64,000 bases of DNA from Litchfieldella anticariensis FP35 = DSM 16096. Its GTDB lineage: Bacteria > Pseudomonadota > Gammaproteobacteria > Pseudomonadales > Halomonadaceae. This document shows, one piece after another, positions 38,112 through 48,396 of the stretch. Both the position numbers and the translations under genes were made by a program. Each line of letters starts with the position of its first letter. The stretch's first letter is position 1. The stretch is from positions 1 through 64,000 of the forward strand of contig NZ_KE332393.1 of the NCBI RefSeq assembly GCF_000409775.1. The letters run 5' to 3'. The notes beneath the pieces were generated by a model, which had not been told where the DNA came from, made no database searches, and saw only the letters and a program-made list of their open reading frames with translations.

Positions 38112-38972
38112 TCAATCCAGCAGACGACGCATGAAAGGCGGTAGTACCAAGGCACCACGGTGGGCGTCGGCAGTGTAGTAATCGAACGCTAGGTCAGAGG
38201 CACTGGCATCGGCCTCGCGGAAGCGAGTCACGTCGCACTCCTTGCCGGCGAGTGTCGCGCTCCACCACCCAGAAGGATAGACCGGTTGCGGAAATGGCAG
38301 GGTTGCAACGCTCGAGAAACCGGCCTCCTGCATGCCTTGGCGCAGATCACGGATGATCGAGCCACTGTGATAGAGCGGCGACTCACTCTGCTGAACGATG
38401 ACCCCACCCTCCTTGAGAATACGGTGACAACGCTTGAGGAAATCGGTCTTGAACAGACCTTCCGCCGGGCCTACCGGATCGGTTGAGTCGATGATCATGA
38501 CATCGATACTGGTTTCCTCAGCCTCGTCGACCCATTTCACGCCATCAGCGAACAGCAGCTCGGCACGCGAATCGTCGTTGGATTCGGTCAAGGCGGGGAA
38601 AAACCGTTTTGCGGCCTTGGTGACTTCTTCATCGATATCGATCTGGGTGACATGCTCGACACCCGGATGCTTGAGCACCTCGCGCAGAGTGCCGCAATCA
38701 CCGCCACCAATGATCACCACCCGCTTGGGATCGCTATGAGTGAACAGCGCCGGATGCGCCATCATCTCGTGATAGAGGAAGTTGTCACGATCGGTGAGCA
38801 TTACACAGCCATCAAGCACCATCAGGTTGCCGTAAGTCTCGGTGGCATAGACTTCGAGATGCTGGTAAGGGCTGCGCACATCGAGCAGCTTCTCCGTGAC
38901 CTTCAACGAGAAGGCGCTAGCGTGGCTGTCGTAGACTTCGGTGAACCAGTTGGCGTCGAGAGACTTGGTCAT
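38112..38972 (-). CDS. speE: Spermidine synthase
   Basis: A 286-residue aminopropyltransferase that makes spermidine from putrescine and decarboxylated S-adenosylmethionine. The SAM-like site is VVIIGGGDCGTLREVLKH, the catalytic-region motif is MIIDSTDPVGPAEGLF, and YHEMMAHPALF is typical of the bacterial enzyme. The length is normal. No speD is adjacent. GAGGG lies before the start codon. Confidence 0.96.
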   Translation of the reverse strand: MTKSLDANWFTEVYDSHASAFSLKVTEKLLDVRSPYQHLEVYATETYGNLMVLDGCVMLTDRDNFLYHEMMAHPALFTHSDPKRVVIIGGGDCGTLREVLKHPGVEHVTQIDIDEEVTKAAKRFFPALTESNDDSRAELLFADGVKWVDEAEETSIDVMIIDSTDPVGPAEGLFKTDFLKRCHRILKEGGVIVQQSESPLYHSGSIIRDLRQGMQEAGFSSVATLPFPQPVYPSGWWSATLAGKECDVTRFREADASASDLAFDYYTADAHRGALVLPPFMRRLLD

Positions 38973-39076
38973 CTTGGACCCTCGTATGACGGAAGTGAAT
39001 GCCAGGCCGCCGAGCGAATGGCGGGCTGCGCAAGATAGCCTAGCAGCCCGACGGACTCAACGCTGATCGGCGGCGG

Positions 39077-39457
39077 CTATCCCTGACGGCGAAAAGCGCC
39101 CCAGCGCAGGGCCTTCAGCAACAACACGGCAATGGCCGCCCCCAGAGAATTGGCCAGAATGTCTTGCCAATCGCCACCACTGCGTCCAGGCACCGCCATC
39201 TGCAGATATTCGATGACGATGCCGTAAAACGCCACGATCAGAAAAGTTGGCGCCGGCCGCCACCCGGTCAGCCCCACCAGCCCTGCCAGGCCGGCATAGC
39301 CGACAAAGTGGTTGAACTTGTCCCACGGCAGCCGCTCGGGCATTTCACTGCCTGGCGTCAAACTACCGACAGCTATCGCCACTGCCGCCAATACGGCCAG
39401 CAAGGCCCAGAGCCAGCGTCGCTCATACCAGCGTTTGAGGCAAAGGAACTCAGGCAT
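39077..39457 (-). CDS. VanZ-family membrane protein
   Basis: A 126-residue protein with four hydrophobic segments and the family pattern [39 protein letters not shown]. The name comes from teicoplanin resistance, but most such proteins have no known function. The start lies 8 bases inside the hemE gene end, so the two are probably translationally coupled. Confidence 0.85.
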   Translation of the reverse strand: MPEFLCLKRWYERRWLWALLAVLAAVAIAVGSLTPGSEMPERLPWDKFNHFVGYAGLAGLVGLTGWRPAPTFLIVAFYGIVIEYLQMAVPGRSGGDWQDILANSLGAAIAVLLLKALRWGAFRRQG

Positions 39458-40526
39458 TGTGGATCCGGCGGTGATAGGCCGGGCTCAGCTCATGCAGCGC
39501 CTCCATGAAGGCGGTGACACGCTCGGGATCGGTAAACTGGCTAATGCCATGCCCCAGATTGAAGATATGCCCTGGCCCTTCACCATAGCTATCGAGGATG
39601 CGTGCCACCTCGGCACGAATCGCCGACGGTTTGGCAAACAACACATTGGGATCGAGATTACCCTGCAATGCTACACGATGGCCGACCAGTGCCCGTGCCT
39701 GCGACAATTCGGTAGTCCAGTCCAGGCCCACGGCATCGGGGCCGGCACTGGCGATATGTTCCACCCACTGCCCGCCATTCTTGGTGAACAGGATCACCGG
39801 CACCCGGCGCCCGTCATGCTCGCGAATCAGGCCAGCGACGATCTGTTCCATGTAGCGCAGTGAGAACTCCAGATAGGCGGGAGTCGACAAGGTACCGCCC
39901 CAGGTATCGAAGATTTGTACCGCCTGGGCACCGGCACGAATCTGGGCATTCAAGTAATCGGTCACCGCCTGGGCCAGCAGATCGAGCAAGTGATGCATGG
40001 CATCCGGTGTATCGTAGAGCATGGTCTTCACATGCCGGAAGTCCTTGCTCGAAGCCCCTTCGACCATGTAGGTGGCCAATGTCCAGGGACTGCCGGAGAA
40101 ACCGATCAGCGGCACTCGACCATTCAGTTCACTACGAATGGTACGCACGGCGTTCATCACGTAGTCGAGATCGCGCTCGGTGTCCGGCACCTTGAGAGCG
40201 GCAACAGCCTCAGTGGTGCGTACCGGCTTGCGAAACTTGGGGCCCTCGCCAGTCTCGAAATACAATCCCAGGCCCATGGCATCGGGAATGGTCAGAATAT
40301 CCGAGAATAGGATGGCGGCATCCAACGGATAGCGTTCCAGCGGTTGCAGCGTGACCTCGCAGGCCAGTTCGGTATTGCGACACAGGTCCATGAAGCTGCC
40401 GGCCTGGCCACGCAGCTGGCGATATTCCGGTAGATAACGTCCTGCCTGACGCATCATCCACACCGGCGTGCGGTCCACCGGCTGACGCGCCAAGGCGCGC
40501 AGAAAGCGATCGTTATTGAGTTCCAT
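39450..40526 (-). CDS. hemE: Uroporphyrinogen decarboxylase
   Basis: A 358-residue heme-pathway enzyme that removes four carboxyl groups from uroporphyrinogen III to give coproporphyrinogen III. ATG 40526 is chosen because the family N-terminus M-x-L-x-NDR begins there; two start codons lie 6 and 9 bases upstream and cannot be excluded. Marks are [16 protein letters not shown], the substrate-binding [16 protein letters not shown] and [16 protein letters not shown]. The length is normal. Confidence 0.96.
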   Translation of the reverse strand: MELNNDRFLRALARQPVDRTPVWMMRQAGRYLPEYRQLRGQAGSFMDLCRNTELACEVTLQPLERYPLDAAILFSDILTIPDAMGLGLYFETGEGPKFRKPVRTTEAVAALKVPDTERDLDYVMNAVRTIRSELNGRVPLIGFSGSPWTLATYMVEGASSKDFRHVKTMLYDTPDAMHHLLDLLAQAVTDYLNAQIRAGAQAVQIFDTWGGTLSTPAYLEFSLRYMEQIVAGLIREHDGRRVPVILFTKNGGQWVEHIASAGPDAVGLDWTTELSQARALVGHRVALQGNLDPNVLFAKPSAIRAEVARILDSYGEGPGHIFNLGHGISQFTDPERVTAFMEALHELSPAYHRRIHNA

Positions 40527-40714
40527 GATCATCACCGCTTGTCAATTTGCCCGCATTGTACCCAAACATGGCATCGTCGGCTTGATTCACAATCCCGATT
40601 ACCCCATTTAGTGCCAATACTCATTGACCACGAGGCGCCGTGAGGATCGGCGACGTTCCTGTTAGAATGTCCGCTCCACTTGTGCACCGCCGTCGTCCAT
40701 CATCGAGGTTTCCT

Positions 40715-41350
40715 GTGACGATCCGATTCATCGCCGCCTCCAAGCTTCCCACTCCGTGGGCGACCTTTACCATGCACGGCTTCGAAGACGAAGCCACGGG
40801 CAAGGACCATATCGCTCTGACCCTAGGCGATATCACTGACGGTGAGCCGGTACTGGGACGCGTCCATTCAGAATGCCTGACCGGCGATGCGCTGTTCTCG
40901 ATGCGCTGCGACTGTGGCTATCAGCTTCAGGAGGCACTCAAGCGTATCGCCAACGAAGGCCGTGGCGTGCTGCTCTACTTGCGTCAGGAAGGGCGCGGTA
41001 TCGGACTGCTCAACAAGATTCGCGCCTACCACCTGCAGGACGAGGGTGCCGACACCGTGGAAGCCAATGAACGTTTGGGGTTTGGCGCCGACTTGCGGCG
41101 TTACGACCTGTGCGTGCCGATGCTCGAACACCTGGGCGTGGCGTCACTGAGATTGATGACCAATAATCCACGTAAGGTCGAGGCCCTGACACGCGATGGC
41201 GTGACCGTTGCCGAGCGCTTGCCGATCACTACCGGCCTCAACCCCCACAACGAACAGTATCTGGCCACCAAGGCCGGCAAGCTCGGTCACATGATGGCGC
41301 TTGGCGATTTTACCCAAGCCTCGGATATCGATATCGAACGCAAGCCTTGA
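40715..41350 (+). CDS. ribA: GTP cyclohydrolase II
   Basis: A 211-residue enzyme that opens GTP in the first step of riboflavin synthesis. GTG 40715 is chosen by alignment in mind with E. coli RibA, whose N-terminus corresponds; GAGG lies upstream. The zinc cysteines lie in [18 protein letters not shown], the GTP site in [15 protein letters not shown], and [11 protein letters not shown] is typical. It is a stand-alone RibA, not fused to RibB. Confidence 0.95.
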   Translation: MTIRFIAASKLPTPWATFTMHGFEDEATGKDHIALTLGDITDGEPVLGRVHSECLTGDALFSMRCDCGYQLQEALKRIANEGRGVLLYLRQEGRGIGLLNKIRAYHLQDEGADTVEANERLGFGADLRRYDLCVPMLEHLGVASLRLMTNNPRKVEALTRDGVTVAERLPITTGLNPHNEQYLATKAGKLGHMMALGDFTQASDIDIERKP

Positions 41351-41411
41351 GCCGGACCAAACGGAACGAACCCGTTGTTCGATAGGTCTGAAAGGTCATG
41401 GAGAATTCATC

Positions 41412-42083
41412 ATGACGGATCAGCCCCCCCTCGACGACACTCTCTACAGCCTCCGCGAAGAACTCCTCCACAGCATCAGCCACGGTATAGGAGCGGCTCT
41501 GAGTGTGGCTGGTATGTCGGTGCTGATCGTGCTGGCCAGTGTCGCGGCAGAAGTCGACCCCTGGAAGATCGTCGGAGTGAGTCTTTACGGCGTTACGTTG
41601 ACCCTGCTCTATACCGCCTCAACCCTCTATCATGGCACCCGCCACCCAAAGCTCAAACGCGCCTTCCAGCAGCTCGACCACTGCGCTATTTACGGTTTGA
41701 TCGCCGGTACCTATACGCCCTTTCTGCTGGTCAACCTGCGCGGCCCGCTGGGCTGGACGCTGCTGGCAACGGTCTGGGGGCTGACTCTCGGTGGTATCGC
41801 ACTCAAGCTGGCATGGCCGCACCGCTTCGGCACACTGCGCGTGGCCATCTACTTGATCATGGGCTGGCTAGTCGTGGTTGCCTTCGGTGAGATAGGCCGT
41901 CATCTATCAGCGACCAGCATCACCTTGTTGGTTGCCGGCGGTATTACCTACACCGTGGGCGTAATCTTTTATGCGGTTCGCGCCATTCCCTTCCATCACG
42001 CCATCTGGCACCTGTTCGTGCTTGGCGGCAGCACCTGTCACTATTTCGCTGTCTATACCGCAGTGCTGCCTTTCTCAGCGTGA
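41412..42083 (+). CDS. Hemolysin III family membrane protein
   Basis: A 223-residue protein with seven hydrophobic segments of the TrhA/YqfA (PAQR-like) family. Marks are the N-terminal EELLHSISHGIGAALS, the STLYHGTRHPKLKRAFQQLDH stretch with conserved His and Asp, and the last-helix HAIWHLFVLGGSTCHYFAV. The His/Asp set probably binds a metal as in adiponectin receptors. In E. coli YqfA is linked to membrane-lipid balance; haemolysis is not implied. GGAG lies 8 bases before ATG 41412. Confidence 0.9.
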   Translation: MTDQPPLDDTLYSLREELLHSISHGIGAALSVAGMSVLIVLASVAAEVDPWKIVGVSLYGVTLTLLYTASTLYHGTRHPKLKRAFQQLDHCAIYGLIAGTYTPFLLVNLRGPLGWTLLATVWGLTLGGIALKLAWPHRFGTLRVAIYLIMGWLVVVAFGEIGRHLSATSITLLVAGGITYTVGVIFYAVRAIPFHHAIWHLFVLGGSTCHYFAVYTAVLPFSA

Positions 42084-42238
42084 TCTCCCTCGCCTGTCCC
42101 CCAATCAATGATATCTGCCAATGCAGGAAGACGGCCGTTCTGATAGAAGCAGGGCATTGCTGCCATTGATATAATGTTTTAGCTAATTATTAGCCTGTTA
42201 ACAATAATATCCTCATCACTCGACATGAGGAATTCAAC

Positions 42239-42532
42239 ATGAGAACCCTGACTTACGTAGCAACCGTTCTGCTCGCAGCACTCCCAATAGTGGCTAACGC
42301 TGGCATCGCATCTGAAAGGGCACTGCAGGTCAACCAGGAGACAGCGTCGGCCTCTACCGCAAGGTCCGAACAGGTCGCCCCGGATGCCGTGGCCGATTAC
42401 CGTTACACCGGTAACAGCTCCGCCATGACCGAGGCCCGGCTAAACTTGATCACCAAGGGAGAGCCTCTCACCCGCTTCCCTGGAAATCCAAGTGAAGAGC
42501 AGCCAGGCCGCCAAGCCACTGGCAACTCCTGA
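42239..42532 (+). CDS. Small predicted secreted protein
   Basis: A 97-residue protein with a clear signal peptide (VATVLLAALPIVANA, cleavage near residue 21). The mature part of about 75 residues is polar, without Cys, and rich in Ser, Ala and Glu, so it is probably flexible. The leader is AT-rich and TGAGGAA lies before ATG 42239; a strong terminator follows. No family is recognised. Its single-gene unit with own promoter and terminator suggests real expression. Confidence 0.65.
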   Translation: MRTLTYVATVLLAALPIVANAGIASERALQVNQETASASTARSEQVAPDAVADYRYTGNSSAMTEARLNLITKGEPLTRFPGNPSEEQPGRQATGNS

Positions 42533-42577
42533 TCCTATCAACGAAGGCCCCATTTAACAGAGCCTCAAATGGTAGAA

Positions 42578-42608
42578 AAGGCGCCGACATCAATGTCGGC
42601 GCCTTGTT
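42578..42608. terminator. Bidirectional terminator between secreted protein gene and djlA
   Basis: A perfect 12-bp stem (AAGGCGCCGACA / TGTCGGCGCCTT) with a four-base loop is followed by GTTGTTATT. It lies between two convergent genes and can serve both. Confidence 0.8.
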
Positions 42609-42653
42609 GTTATTGGGTAATACCCGTCGCGGTGATTTAGGATTTAGCCAATC

Positions 42654-43430
42654 CTAAGCGGCTTGGCGCTCACGTGCCTTCTTGATCAACTCATAGGCAT
42701 TACCGATCTCGGCCGTCCGCTCCTTGGCCATTTCCCGCATACTCTCCGGCAAGCCCTTGCTGGCCAACTTGTCAGGGTGGTTCTGACTCATCAGGCGACG
42801 ATAGGCACGCTTGATCTCTGCATCGCTGGCACTGGCATCGACGCCCAACACTCGATAGGCATCTTCCAGTGATTGCCCGGAAGTGGCTCCCGGCGCCTGA
42901 GCACCGCCGCCACGCAGCATAGCCTCGATCTGCGCGACTTCCGCTTCCGAGCAGCCCAATCCTCGCGCCACCCGCAGCAGCATTTCATGCTCGGCGGGAT
43001 GTAGCACCCCATCGGCGGCAATCGCCGACAGTTGCACCTGCAGGAACACTTGTAACAGCGCGCGCTGGCCGCCGGCGATACGACGCACAATGGCCAGTTC
43101 CGCGTCCAAATCAAAATCAGGCGCCTTGCCGCGGTTGAATGAAGCCTTGGCTCGCTCGCGCTGTTCGGCATTCAAGCGAAAGCGTTCCCAAAACTGTTTG
43201 GAAACCTCCAGCTCATCCTGGGTGACCTGACCATCCGCCTTACACAGGCAGCCCATCACCGCAAAAGTGGAATCGAGGAACTGCGCCTGTATCTCAGCCA
43301 ATTTTCCCAGCACGCTCTTCCGCAACACGCGCTGGACACCCCAATAAGCGAGTGCTGCCCCGATCAGCATGCCCAACGGGCCACCGATCATATAGCCCAG
43401 CACCGCCCCGATCACTGTCGCTATCAACAT
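42654..43430 (-). CDS. djlA: Membrane-anchored DnaJ-like co-chaperone DjlA
   Basis: A 258-residue type III J-protein. It has a Gly-rich N-terminal membrane segment (VLGYMIGGPLGMLIGAAL), a TerB-like domain (about 45-165, with CLCKADGQVTQDELE and AIAADGVLHPAEHEML) and a C-terminal J domain (about 188-255) with the HPD motif in QNHPDKLASKG. J domains stimulate DnaK ATPase. DjlA is linked to envelope stress. The position next to dxs is recorded here only as context. Confidence 0.92.
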   Translation of the reverse strand: MLIATVIGAVLGYMIGGPLGMLIGAALAYWGVQRVLRKSVLGKLAEIQAQFLDSTFAVMGCLCKADGQVTQDELEVSKQFWERFRLNAEQRERAKASFNRGKAPDFDLDAELAIVRRIAGGQRALLQVFLQVQLSAIAADGVLHPAEHEMLLRVARGLGCSEAEVAQIEAMLRGGGAQAPGATSGQSLEDAYRVLGVDASASDAEIKRAYRRLMSQNHPDKLASKGLPESMREMAKERTAEIGNAYELIKKARERQAA

Positions 43431-43463
43431 GGTTGTCCACCGTTACATTGATGTGGCAATGGT

Positions 43464-45389
43464 TTAGCTTCTGCGGCCAAGGCGCTGACGTATGGACGCC
43501 TCGATCCCCTCGGTATCCAGACCGCACTCGGCAAGTAGCTCGGCAGGCTTGCCGTGCTCAACGAAGACATCTGGCAGGCCCAGATTGAGTACCTGACACA
43601 GCACCCCTTCCACCGCCAGCAACTCGTTGACTGCGCTACCGGCACCGCCGGCGACCACGTTCTCCTCCAGGGTCACCAACAGTTCATGGTCGCGGGCAGC
43701 GGCCAACACGGCGTCACGGTCCAACGGCTTGACCGAGCGCATGTTGAGATGCGTCGCATCCATACGCTCGGCCACTTCCGCAGCCGGTGCATTGAGACTG
43801 CCGAAAGCCAGCAAGGCGATCGTCTTGCCTTCACGCCCTATTTTCGCCTTGCCGATCTCGATCGGCTCGAGCGAGTCGGAAATGGCGACACCAGGTCCCT
43901 TACCGCGCGGATAGCGCACTGCCGCCGGGCCAGGATGATGGTAGGCAGCGCTGAGCATGGTGCGACATTCGGCCTCATCGGCCGGGGCCAGCACCACCAG
44001 CCCTGGAATGCAGCGTAGATAGGAAAGATCCAGAGCACCGTGGTGAGTCGGACCGTCTTCACCGACCAGACCGGCACGGTCGATGGCGAAAGTCACGTCA
44101 AGATTCTGCACGGCCACATCGTGAATAAGCTGGTCGTAGCCACGCTGCAGGAAGGTGGAATAGATCGCCACCACAGGCTTCATTGCCTCGCACGACATGC
44201 CGGCGGCAAGCGTGACCGCGTGCTGTTCAGCGATCGCCACGTCGTAATAGCGCTCGGGATACTCCTTGGAGAAGCGAATCAGATCCGAACCTTCACGCAT
44301 TGCCGGCGTGATACCGATCAGCCGCTCATCCACCGCTGCCATGTCGCAGATCCAGTCGCCGAAGACATTGCAGTACTTCTTGGGCTTCAGTTTCGTTTGC
44401 GGTTGGGCCTGCTCAGGGGCCCTGGACTCAACCTTGGGCGGCGGTGAGGGTTCCTTCTCCAGCTTGGTGATGGCGTGATAGCCAATCGGGTCGGACTCGG
44501 CGGGCTGGAAGCCACGCCCCTTGCGTGTCTTGATGTGCAGGAACTGGGGGCCCTCGAGATCACGCATATTACGCAGTGTGTGCACCAATGTCGGCAGGTC
44601 GTTACCATCGATGGGACCGATATAGTTGAAGCCCATCTCCTCGAACAATGTGGCCGGGCTGATCATGCCCTTCATGTGTTCTTCAGTGCGCTTGGCGAAC
44701 TCCAGGGCGCCGGGCAGGTGCGAGAGGACTTTCTTGCTGTTCTCGCGCATCAAGGTATAGGGCTTGCTGGTGAAGATCCGTGCCAGATAACTCGCCATGC
44801 CACCAACGTTCTCGGAGATCGACATCTCGTTATCGTTGAGCACCACCAACAGGTTGGCATTGACGTGGCCAGCATGGGCCAAGGCCTCGAACGCCATCCC
44901 CGCCGTCAGCGCGCCATCGCCGATCACTGCGCATACGCGGCGCTTTTCGTCACGTGTGCGGGCCGCCAGCGCCATGCCCAGTGCCGCCGAGATCGAGGTA
45001 CTGGAATGCCCCACGCCAAAGGTGTCGTACTCCGATTCGGCACGGCGCGGGAAGGCTGCCAGACCACCGTATTGCCGAATACGCGGCATCTGCTCACGTC
45101 GACCGGTAAGAATCTTGTGCGGGTATGCCTGATGGCCCACGTCCCATACCAGCCGATCGTGAGGCGTTTCCAGGATATGGTGAAGCGCCACGGTCAGCTC
45201 CACCACCCCAAGGCCAGCACCGAAGTGGCCCCCACTGCAACCGACGCTGTAGAGCAGATAGGCGCGTAACTCATCGGCCACCTGCAAGAGCTGCGCCTGA
45301 TTCATGGCGCGCAGCGCAGCAGGTGTATCCAAAGTATCGAGCAATGGCGTCGCCGGGCGCTCGGCGGGTATTTCGTCGAACAGCTTCAT
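43464..45389 (-). CDS. dxs: 1-deoxy-D-xylulose-5-phosphate synthase
   Basis: A 641-residue thiamine-diphosphate enzyme that condenses pyruvate and glyceraldehyde 3-phosphate at the entry to the MEP isoprenoid route. The ThDP motif runs from [14 protein letters not shown] to [12 protein letters not shown], and the transketolase-type second domain has [15 protein letters not shown]. The length is normal, with a short Pro/Lys-rich linker near residue 320. It is the last gene of xseB-ispA-dxs. Its product also feeds ThiG. Confidence 0.97.
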   Translation of the reverse strand: MKLFDEIPAERPATPLLDTLDTPAALRAMNQAQLLQVADELRAYLLYSVGCSGGHFGAGLGVVELTVALHHILETPHDRLVWDVGHQAYPHKILTGRREQMPRIRQYGGLAAFPRRAESEYDTFGVGHSSTSISAALGMALAARTRDEKRRVCAVIGDGALTAGMAFEALAHAGHVNANLLVVLNDNEMSISENVGGMASYLARIFTSKPYTLMRENSKKVLSHLPGALEFAKRTEEHMKGMISPATLFEEMGFNYIGPIDGNDLPTLVHTLRNMRDLEGPQFLHIKTRKGRGFQPAESDPIGYHAITKLEKEPSPPPKVESRAPEQAQPQTKLKPKKYCNVFGDWICDMAAVDERLIGITPAMREGSDLIRFSKEYPERYYDVAIAEQHAVTLAAGMSCEAMKPVVAIYSTFLQRGYDQLIHDVAVQNLDVTFAIDRAGLVGEDGPTHHGALDLSYLRCIPGLVVLAPADEAECRTMLSAAYHHPGPAAVRYPRGKGPGVAISDSLEPIEIGKAKIGREGKTIALLAFGSLNAPAAEVAERMDATHLNMRSVKPLDRDAVLAAARDHELLVTLEENVVAGGAGSAVNELLAVEGVLCQVLNLGLPDVFVEHGKPAELLAECGLDTEGIEASIRQRLGRRS

Positions 45390-45410
45390 GGGCTCATCTA
45401 TTTGTCAGGA

Positions 45411-45461
45411 GAAGCACTGAATCGATTGTCGAACGGCATGCAGTCATTGATTCAGTGCTTC
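45411..45461. repeat. 51-base stem-loop in the ispA-dxs gap
   Basis: A perfect 13-bp inverted repeat, GAAGCACTGAATC (45411-45423) and its complement (45449-45461), encloses 25 bases. It fills most of the 73-bp gap between ispA and dxs and ends next to the ispA stop codon. Its outer motif GAAGCACTGA recurs as the left end of the 142-bp repeat at 54963. Confidence 0.7.
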
Positions 45462-45462
45462 C

Positions 45463-46359
45463 TCAGTGGTCGCGCTCGATCATGTATCGGGCCAGCTCGG
45501 CCAGCGGTGTCGCTTGCTCACCCAACGGGGCGAGCGACGCCAAAGCCTCGTCGAGCAGGGCGCGTGCCTTGGCACGAGCGCCATCGAGTCCCAGCAGAGC
45601 CGGATAAGTGGGCTTGTTGCGTGCCGCATCGGCTCCCGAGGCCTTGCCTAGCGTAGCGGCATCGCCAGTGACATCGAGAATGTCATCCTGAATCTGGAAC
45701 GCCAGGCCGATGGCCGCTGCATAGTCATCCAGGGCACCCAGCCGCGGATCGCTCTCGGCCACGGCCACCAGCGCTCCCAAGCGTACCGCCGCGCGGATCA
45801 GCGCACCGGTCTTGTGGCGATGCATGGTAGCCAACGACTCGACATCAGGGTGGTTGCCAACGGAGCTCAGGTCCAGGGCTTGGCCAGCTGCCATACCATC
45901 GCGCCCCGACGCCATGGTCAGGGTGCGAATCAATGCTGGGAGACGTGGGTGCTCGGCAACCGCCAACACCTCGAAGGCTAGTGTTTGCAACGCATCGCCG
46001 GCCAGAATCGCCGTCGCCTCATCGAAGGCCTTGTGCACGGTAGGCTGGCCACGACGCAGATCGTCGTCATCCATCGCTGGCAGGTCGTCGTGAACCAACG
46101 AGTAGGCATGGATCAGCTCCACCGCCGCAGCGGGAGCATCCAGCGCCTCGGCTGGCGCACCCAAGGCACGTCCGGCAGCATATACCAACACCGGACGCAA
46201 GCGCTTGCCCCCCCCTAGTACACCATGTCGCATCGCCGCTTCGAGCCGCGAAGACGCTGGCAGGCGCGCATTGAACAGGCGCTCGAGACACGTATCGACA
46301 CGTGCTCGATCACCTGCCAGTCGTGCTTCCAGGGATGAGAACTCAGCGTTCACCGACAT
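45463..46359 (-). CDS. ispA: Farnesyl diphosphate synthase
   Basis: A 298-residue trans-prenyltransferase that builds C15 farnesyl diphosphate. The first Asp-rich motif is HDDLPAMDDDDLRRG and the second is QIQDDILDVTGD; GGGKRLRPVLV is the usual N-terminal substrate motif. ATG 46359 is chosen to give the normal length, and it overlaps the xseB end by 17 bases. It works with Dxs, encoded just downstream, in isoprenoid synthesis. Confidence 0.95.
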   Translation of the reverse strand: MSVNAEFSSLEARLAGDRARVDTCLERLFNARLPASSRLEAAMRHGVLGGGKRLRPVLVYAAGRALGAPAEALDAPAAAVELIHAYSLVHDDLPAMDDDDLRRGQPTVHKAFDEATAILAGDALQTLAFEVLAVAEHPRLPALIRTLTMASGRDGMAAGQALDLSSVGNHPDVESLATMHRHKTGALIRAAVRLGALVAVAESDPRLGALDDYAAAIGLAFQIQDDILDVTGDAATLGKASGADAARNKPTYPALLGLDGARAKARALLDEALASLAPLGEQATPLAELARYMIERDH

Positions 46360-46624
46360 CCCCCGCCTCGGGTTCCGCGAAAGGCATGTCATGCAGGGAA
46401 TCATCCGGTTGCTCGATCAAGGCACGCACCTTGAGTTCGGCCTCGTCGAGGCGACGCTGAGCGTCGCGAGTCAAGTTCACGCCCTGCTCGAACGCTGCCA
46501 AAGAGTCTTCCAGCGACAACTCACCGGACTCGAGCTGGTTGACCAATGCTTCCAGTCGCTCGAGGGTCGCCGCGAAATCTTGGGGCGCTTCATGTTCAGA
46601 TAACCCAATGTCCTTGTTAGCCAT
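46343..46624 (-). CDS. xseB: Exodeoxyribonuclease VII small subunit
   Basis: A 93-residue helical protein with the family stretch FAATLERLEALVNQLESGELSLEDSLAAFEQG followed by a leucine-rich coiled coil. It binds XseA to form exonuclease VII. The acidic tail after residue 75 is variable. It is the first gene of xseB-ispA-dxs, the common order in gammaproteobacteria; xseA is not in the window. The start codon is ATG 46624. Confidence 0.93.
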   Translation of the reverse strand: MANKDIGLSEHEAPQDFAATLERLEALVNQLESGELSLEDSLAAFEQGVNLTRDAQRRLDEAELKVRALIEQPDDSLHDMPFAEPEAGDVGER

Positions 46625-46983
46625 GGTGCGTCTCGCTCATCATCGGACCGATCGTGAGTCGGCACCGGTGTTCCATGCCGGGTCGTAAATCGAGGGCATA
46701 GTATACACGCTCCTACCCGGGGTGCGTCTGCCCCGAATGACACTGACTTGCATGGTGCTCATCTTCGCGGTGCAGCATTTTCATTTCGCCCAACCATCGG
46801 GATGAGGCACGGCTGTGCTAGGATAGCAACCCTGTTGCGCCCCGGGCGTCTCTCGCCACTGCATCCGGGCAGCTCCCTTCACACCCTTTTCTCCGGGCCG
46901 CTGCTCTCGATTTCGGTTGGCCAACAGGCTAAAAATCATACTGATAGCAAGCGGCTCGTGCCGCGGAAAGGGTTGATTCGACC
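46625..46983. promoter_or_regulatory. Divergent xseB / serA intergenic region (359 bp)
   Basis: No gene is supported here. A possible serA promoter is the extended -10 TGCTAGGAT at 46816-46824, which would give a 160-base leader. A -10-like TAGTAT at about 46700 faces the xseB side. Several GC-rich short dyads follow the serA promoter. I looked for a 6S RNA or other structured RNA and could not support one. Confidence 0.35.
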
Positions 46984-48234
46984 ATGGCCAAAACCTCCCT
47001 GGACAAGAGCAAGATCAAGATCCTGCTTCTCGAGGGCGTCCACCAGAGCGCGGTGGATAACTTTCTGAACGCTGGTTACACCAATATCGAGCACCTGTCG
47101 ACCTCACTCGATGAAGAGACATTGCTCGAGAAGGTCAGTGACGTCCACTTCATCGGCATTCGCTCCCGCACCCAGTTGACCCAGCGTGTGTTCGATGCCG
47201 CCGAGAAACTCGTGGCAGTGGGCTGCTTCTGTATCGGTACCAACCAAGTCGACCTTGGTGCAGCGCTCACTCGCGGCATCCCGGTGTTCAACGCGCCCTA
47301 CTCCAATACCCGTTCAGTGGCGGAGCTGGTACTCGCAGAAGCGATCATGCTGCTGCGCGGCATTCCCGAGAAGAGCGCTCGCGCCCACCAGGGCGGGTGG
47401 CTGAAAACCGCCAAGAACTCCCACGAAGCCCGTGGCAAGACCTTGGGCATCGTCGGCTATGGCAATATCGGTGCCCAGCTCTCGGTGCTGGCCGAGTCGC
47501 TGGGGTTGGATGTCATCTACTATGACGTGGTCACTAAGCTGGGCATGGGCAACGCGCGCCAGGTCGGTAGCCTCGAAGAGCTGCTGGCACGCGCCGATGT
47601 CGTTAGCCTGCACGTGCCCGAAGTGCCTTCCACCAAGTGGATGATCGGCAAGGAGCAGATCGCCTTGATGAAGCAAGGCGGGATCCTGATCAATGCCTCG
47701 CGCGGCAGCGTGGTGGTAATTGAGGAACTGGCCGATGCGCTCAAGAGCGGCAAGTTGCTGGGGGCGGCCATCGATGTCTTCCCGGTGGAACCCAAAGGTA
47801 ACAGCGAGGAGTTCGTCAGTCCGTTGCGCGGTCTGGAGAATGTCATCCTCACACCGCACATCGGCGGCTCGACCCTGGAGGCCCAGGAAAACATCGGTGT
47901 CGAGGTCTCGGAGAAATTGATCACCTACTCCGACAACGGCACCACCATCACCTCGGTCAACTTTCCTGAAGTGGCGCTGCCGGCGCACCCGGACAAGCAC
48001 CGTCTGCTGCACATCCACGACAACGTGCCCGGCGTGCTGTCCGAGATCAACCACGTGCTGTCGGAGAATGACATCAACATCTCCGGTCAGTATCTGCAGA
48101 CCAATGAAAAGGTCGGCTACGTGGTGATCGACGTCGACAAGGCCTATGGCGCCCAGGCACTAGAGGCGCTCAAGCAAGTCAATCACACCCTACGTCTGCG
48201 CGTGCTCTACTCCGAGACCAACTTTCAGGAGTGA
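46984..48234 (+). CDS. serA: D-3-phosphoglycerate dehydrogenase
   Basis: A 416-residue NAD enzyme for the first step of serine synthesis. The NAD site is GIVGYGNIGAQLSVLAESLG, the catalytic Arg is in IRSRTQLT/NASRGSVV regions, and the Glu/His pair is in PHIGGSTLEAQENIG. A C-terminal ACT domain (HIHDNVPGVLSEINHVL) for serine feedback is present. The length and layout match the E. coli type with one ACT domain. Confidence 0.96.
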   Translation: MAKTSLDKSKIKILLLEGVHQSAVDNFLNAGYTNIEHLSTSLDEETLLEKVSDVHFIGIRSRTQLTQRVFDAAEKLVAVGCFCIGTNQVDLGAALTRGIPVFNAPYSNTRSVAELVLAEAIMLLRGIPEKSARAHQGGWLKTAKNSHEARGKTLGIVGYGNIGAQLSVLAESLGLDVIYYDVVTKLGMGNARQVGSLEELLARADVVSLHVPEVPSTKWMIGKEQIALMKQGGILINASRGSVVVIEELADALKSGKLLGAAIDVFPVEPKGNSEEFVSPLRGLENVILTPHIGGSTLEAQENIGVEVSEKLITYSDNGTTITSVNFPEVALPAHPDKHRLLHIHDNVPGVLSEINHVLSENDINISGQYLQTNEKVGYVVIDVDKAYGAQALEALKQVNHTLRLRVLYSETNFQE

Positions 48235-48396
48235 TCTCGCACGGTGCATGACGATTCCGCCCCCGAGGCTCCTAGAGCGTCGGGGGCGTCGTGTATTGGC
48301 CCAACGGATGCACGAGCCGTATGTTGAGGGTAGAATTCTCGCCACGATTTTACCCGGTCCGTCCTTTGCGAGGACGACTACCAGGAGACACACTGC

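Noticed and set aside
46625-46983. 6S or other structured RNA before serA
   Set aside because: There is GC-rich sequence with short dyads, but no long closing stem or terminator within the region.
48258-48288. GC-rich hairpin after serA as terminator
   Set aside because: A 9-bp stem (CGCCCCCGA / TCGGGGGCG) is present but no T-run follows, so it is not called as a terminator.
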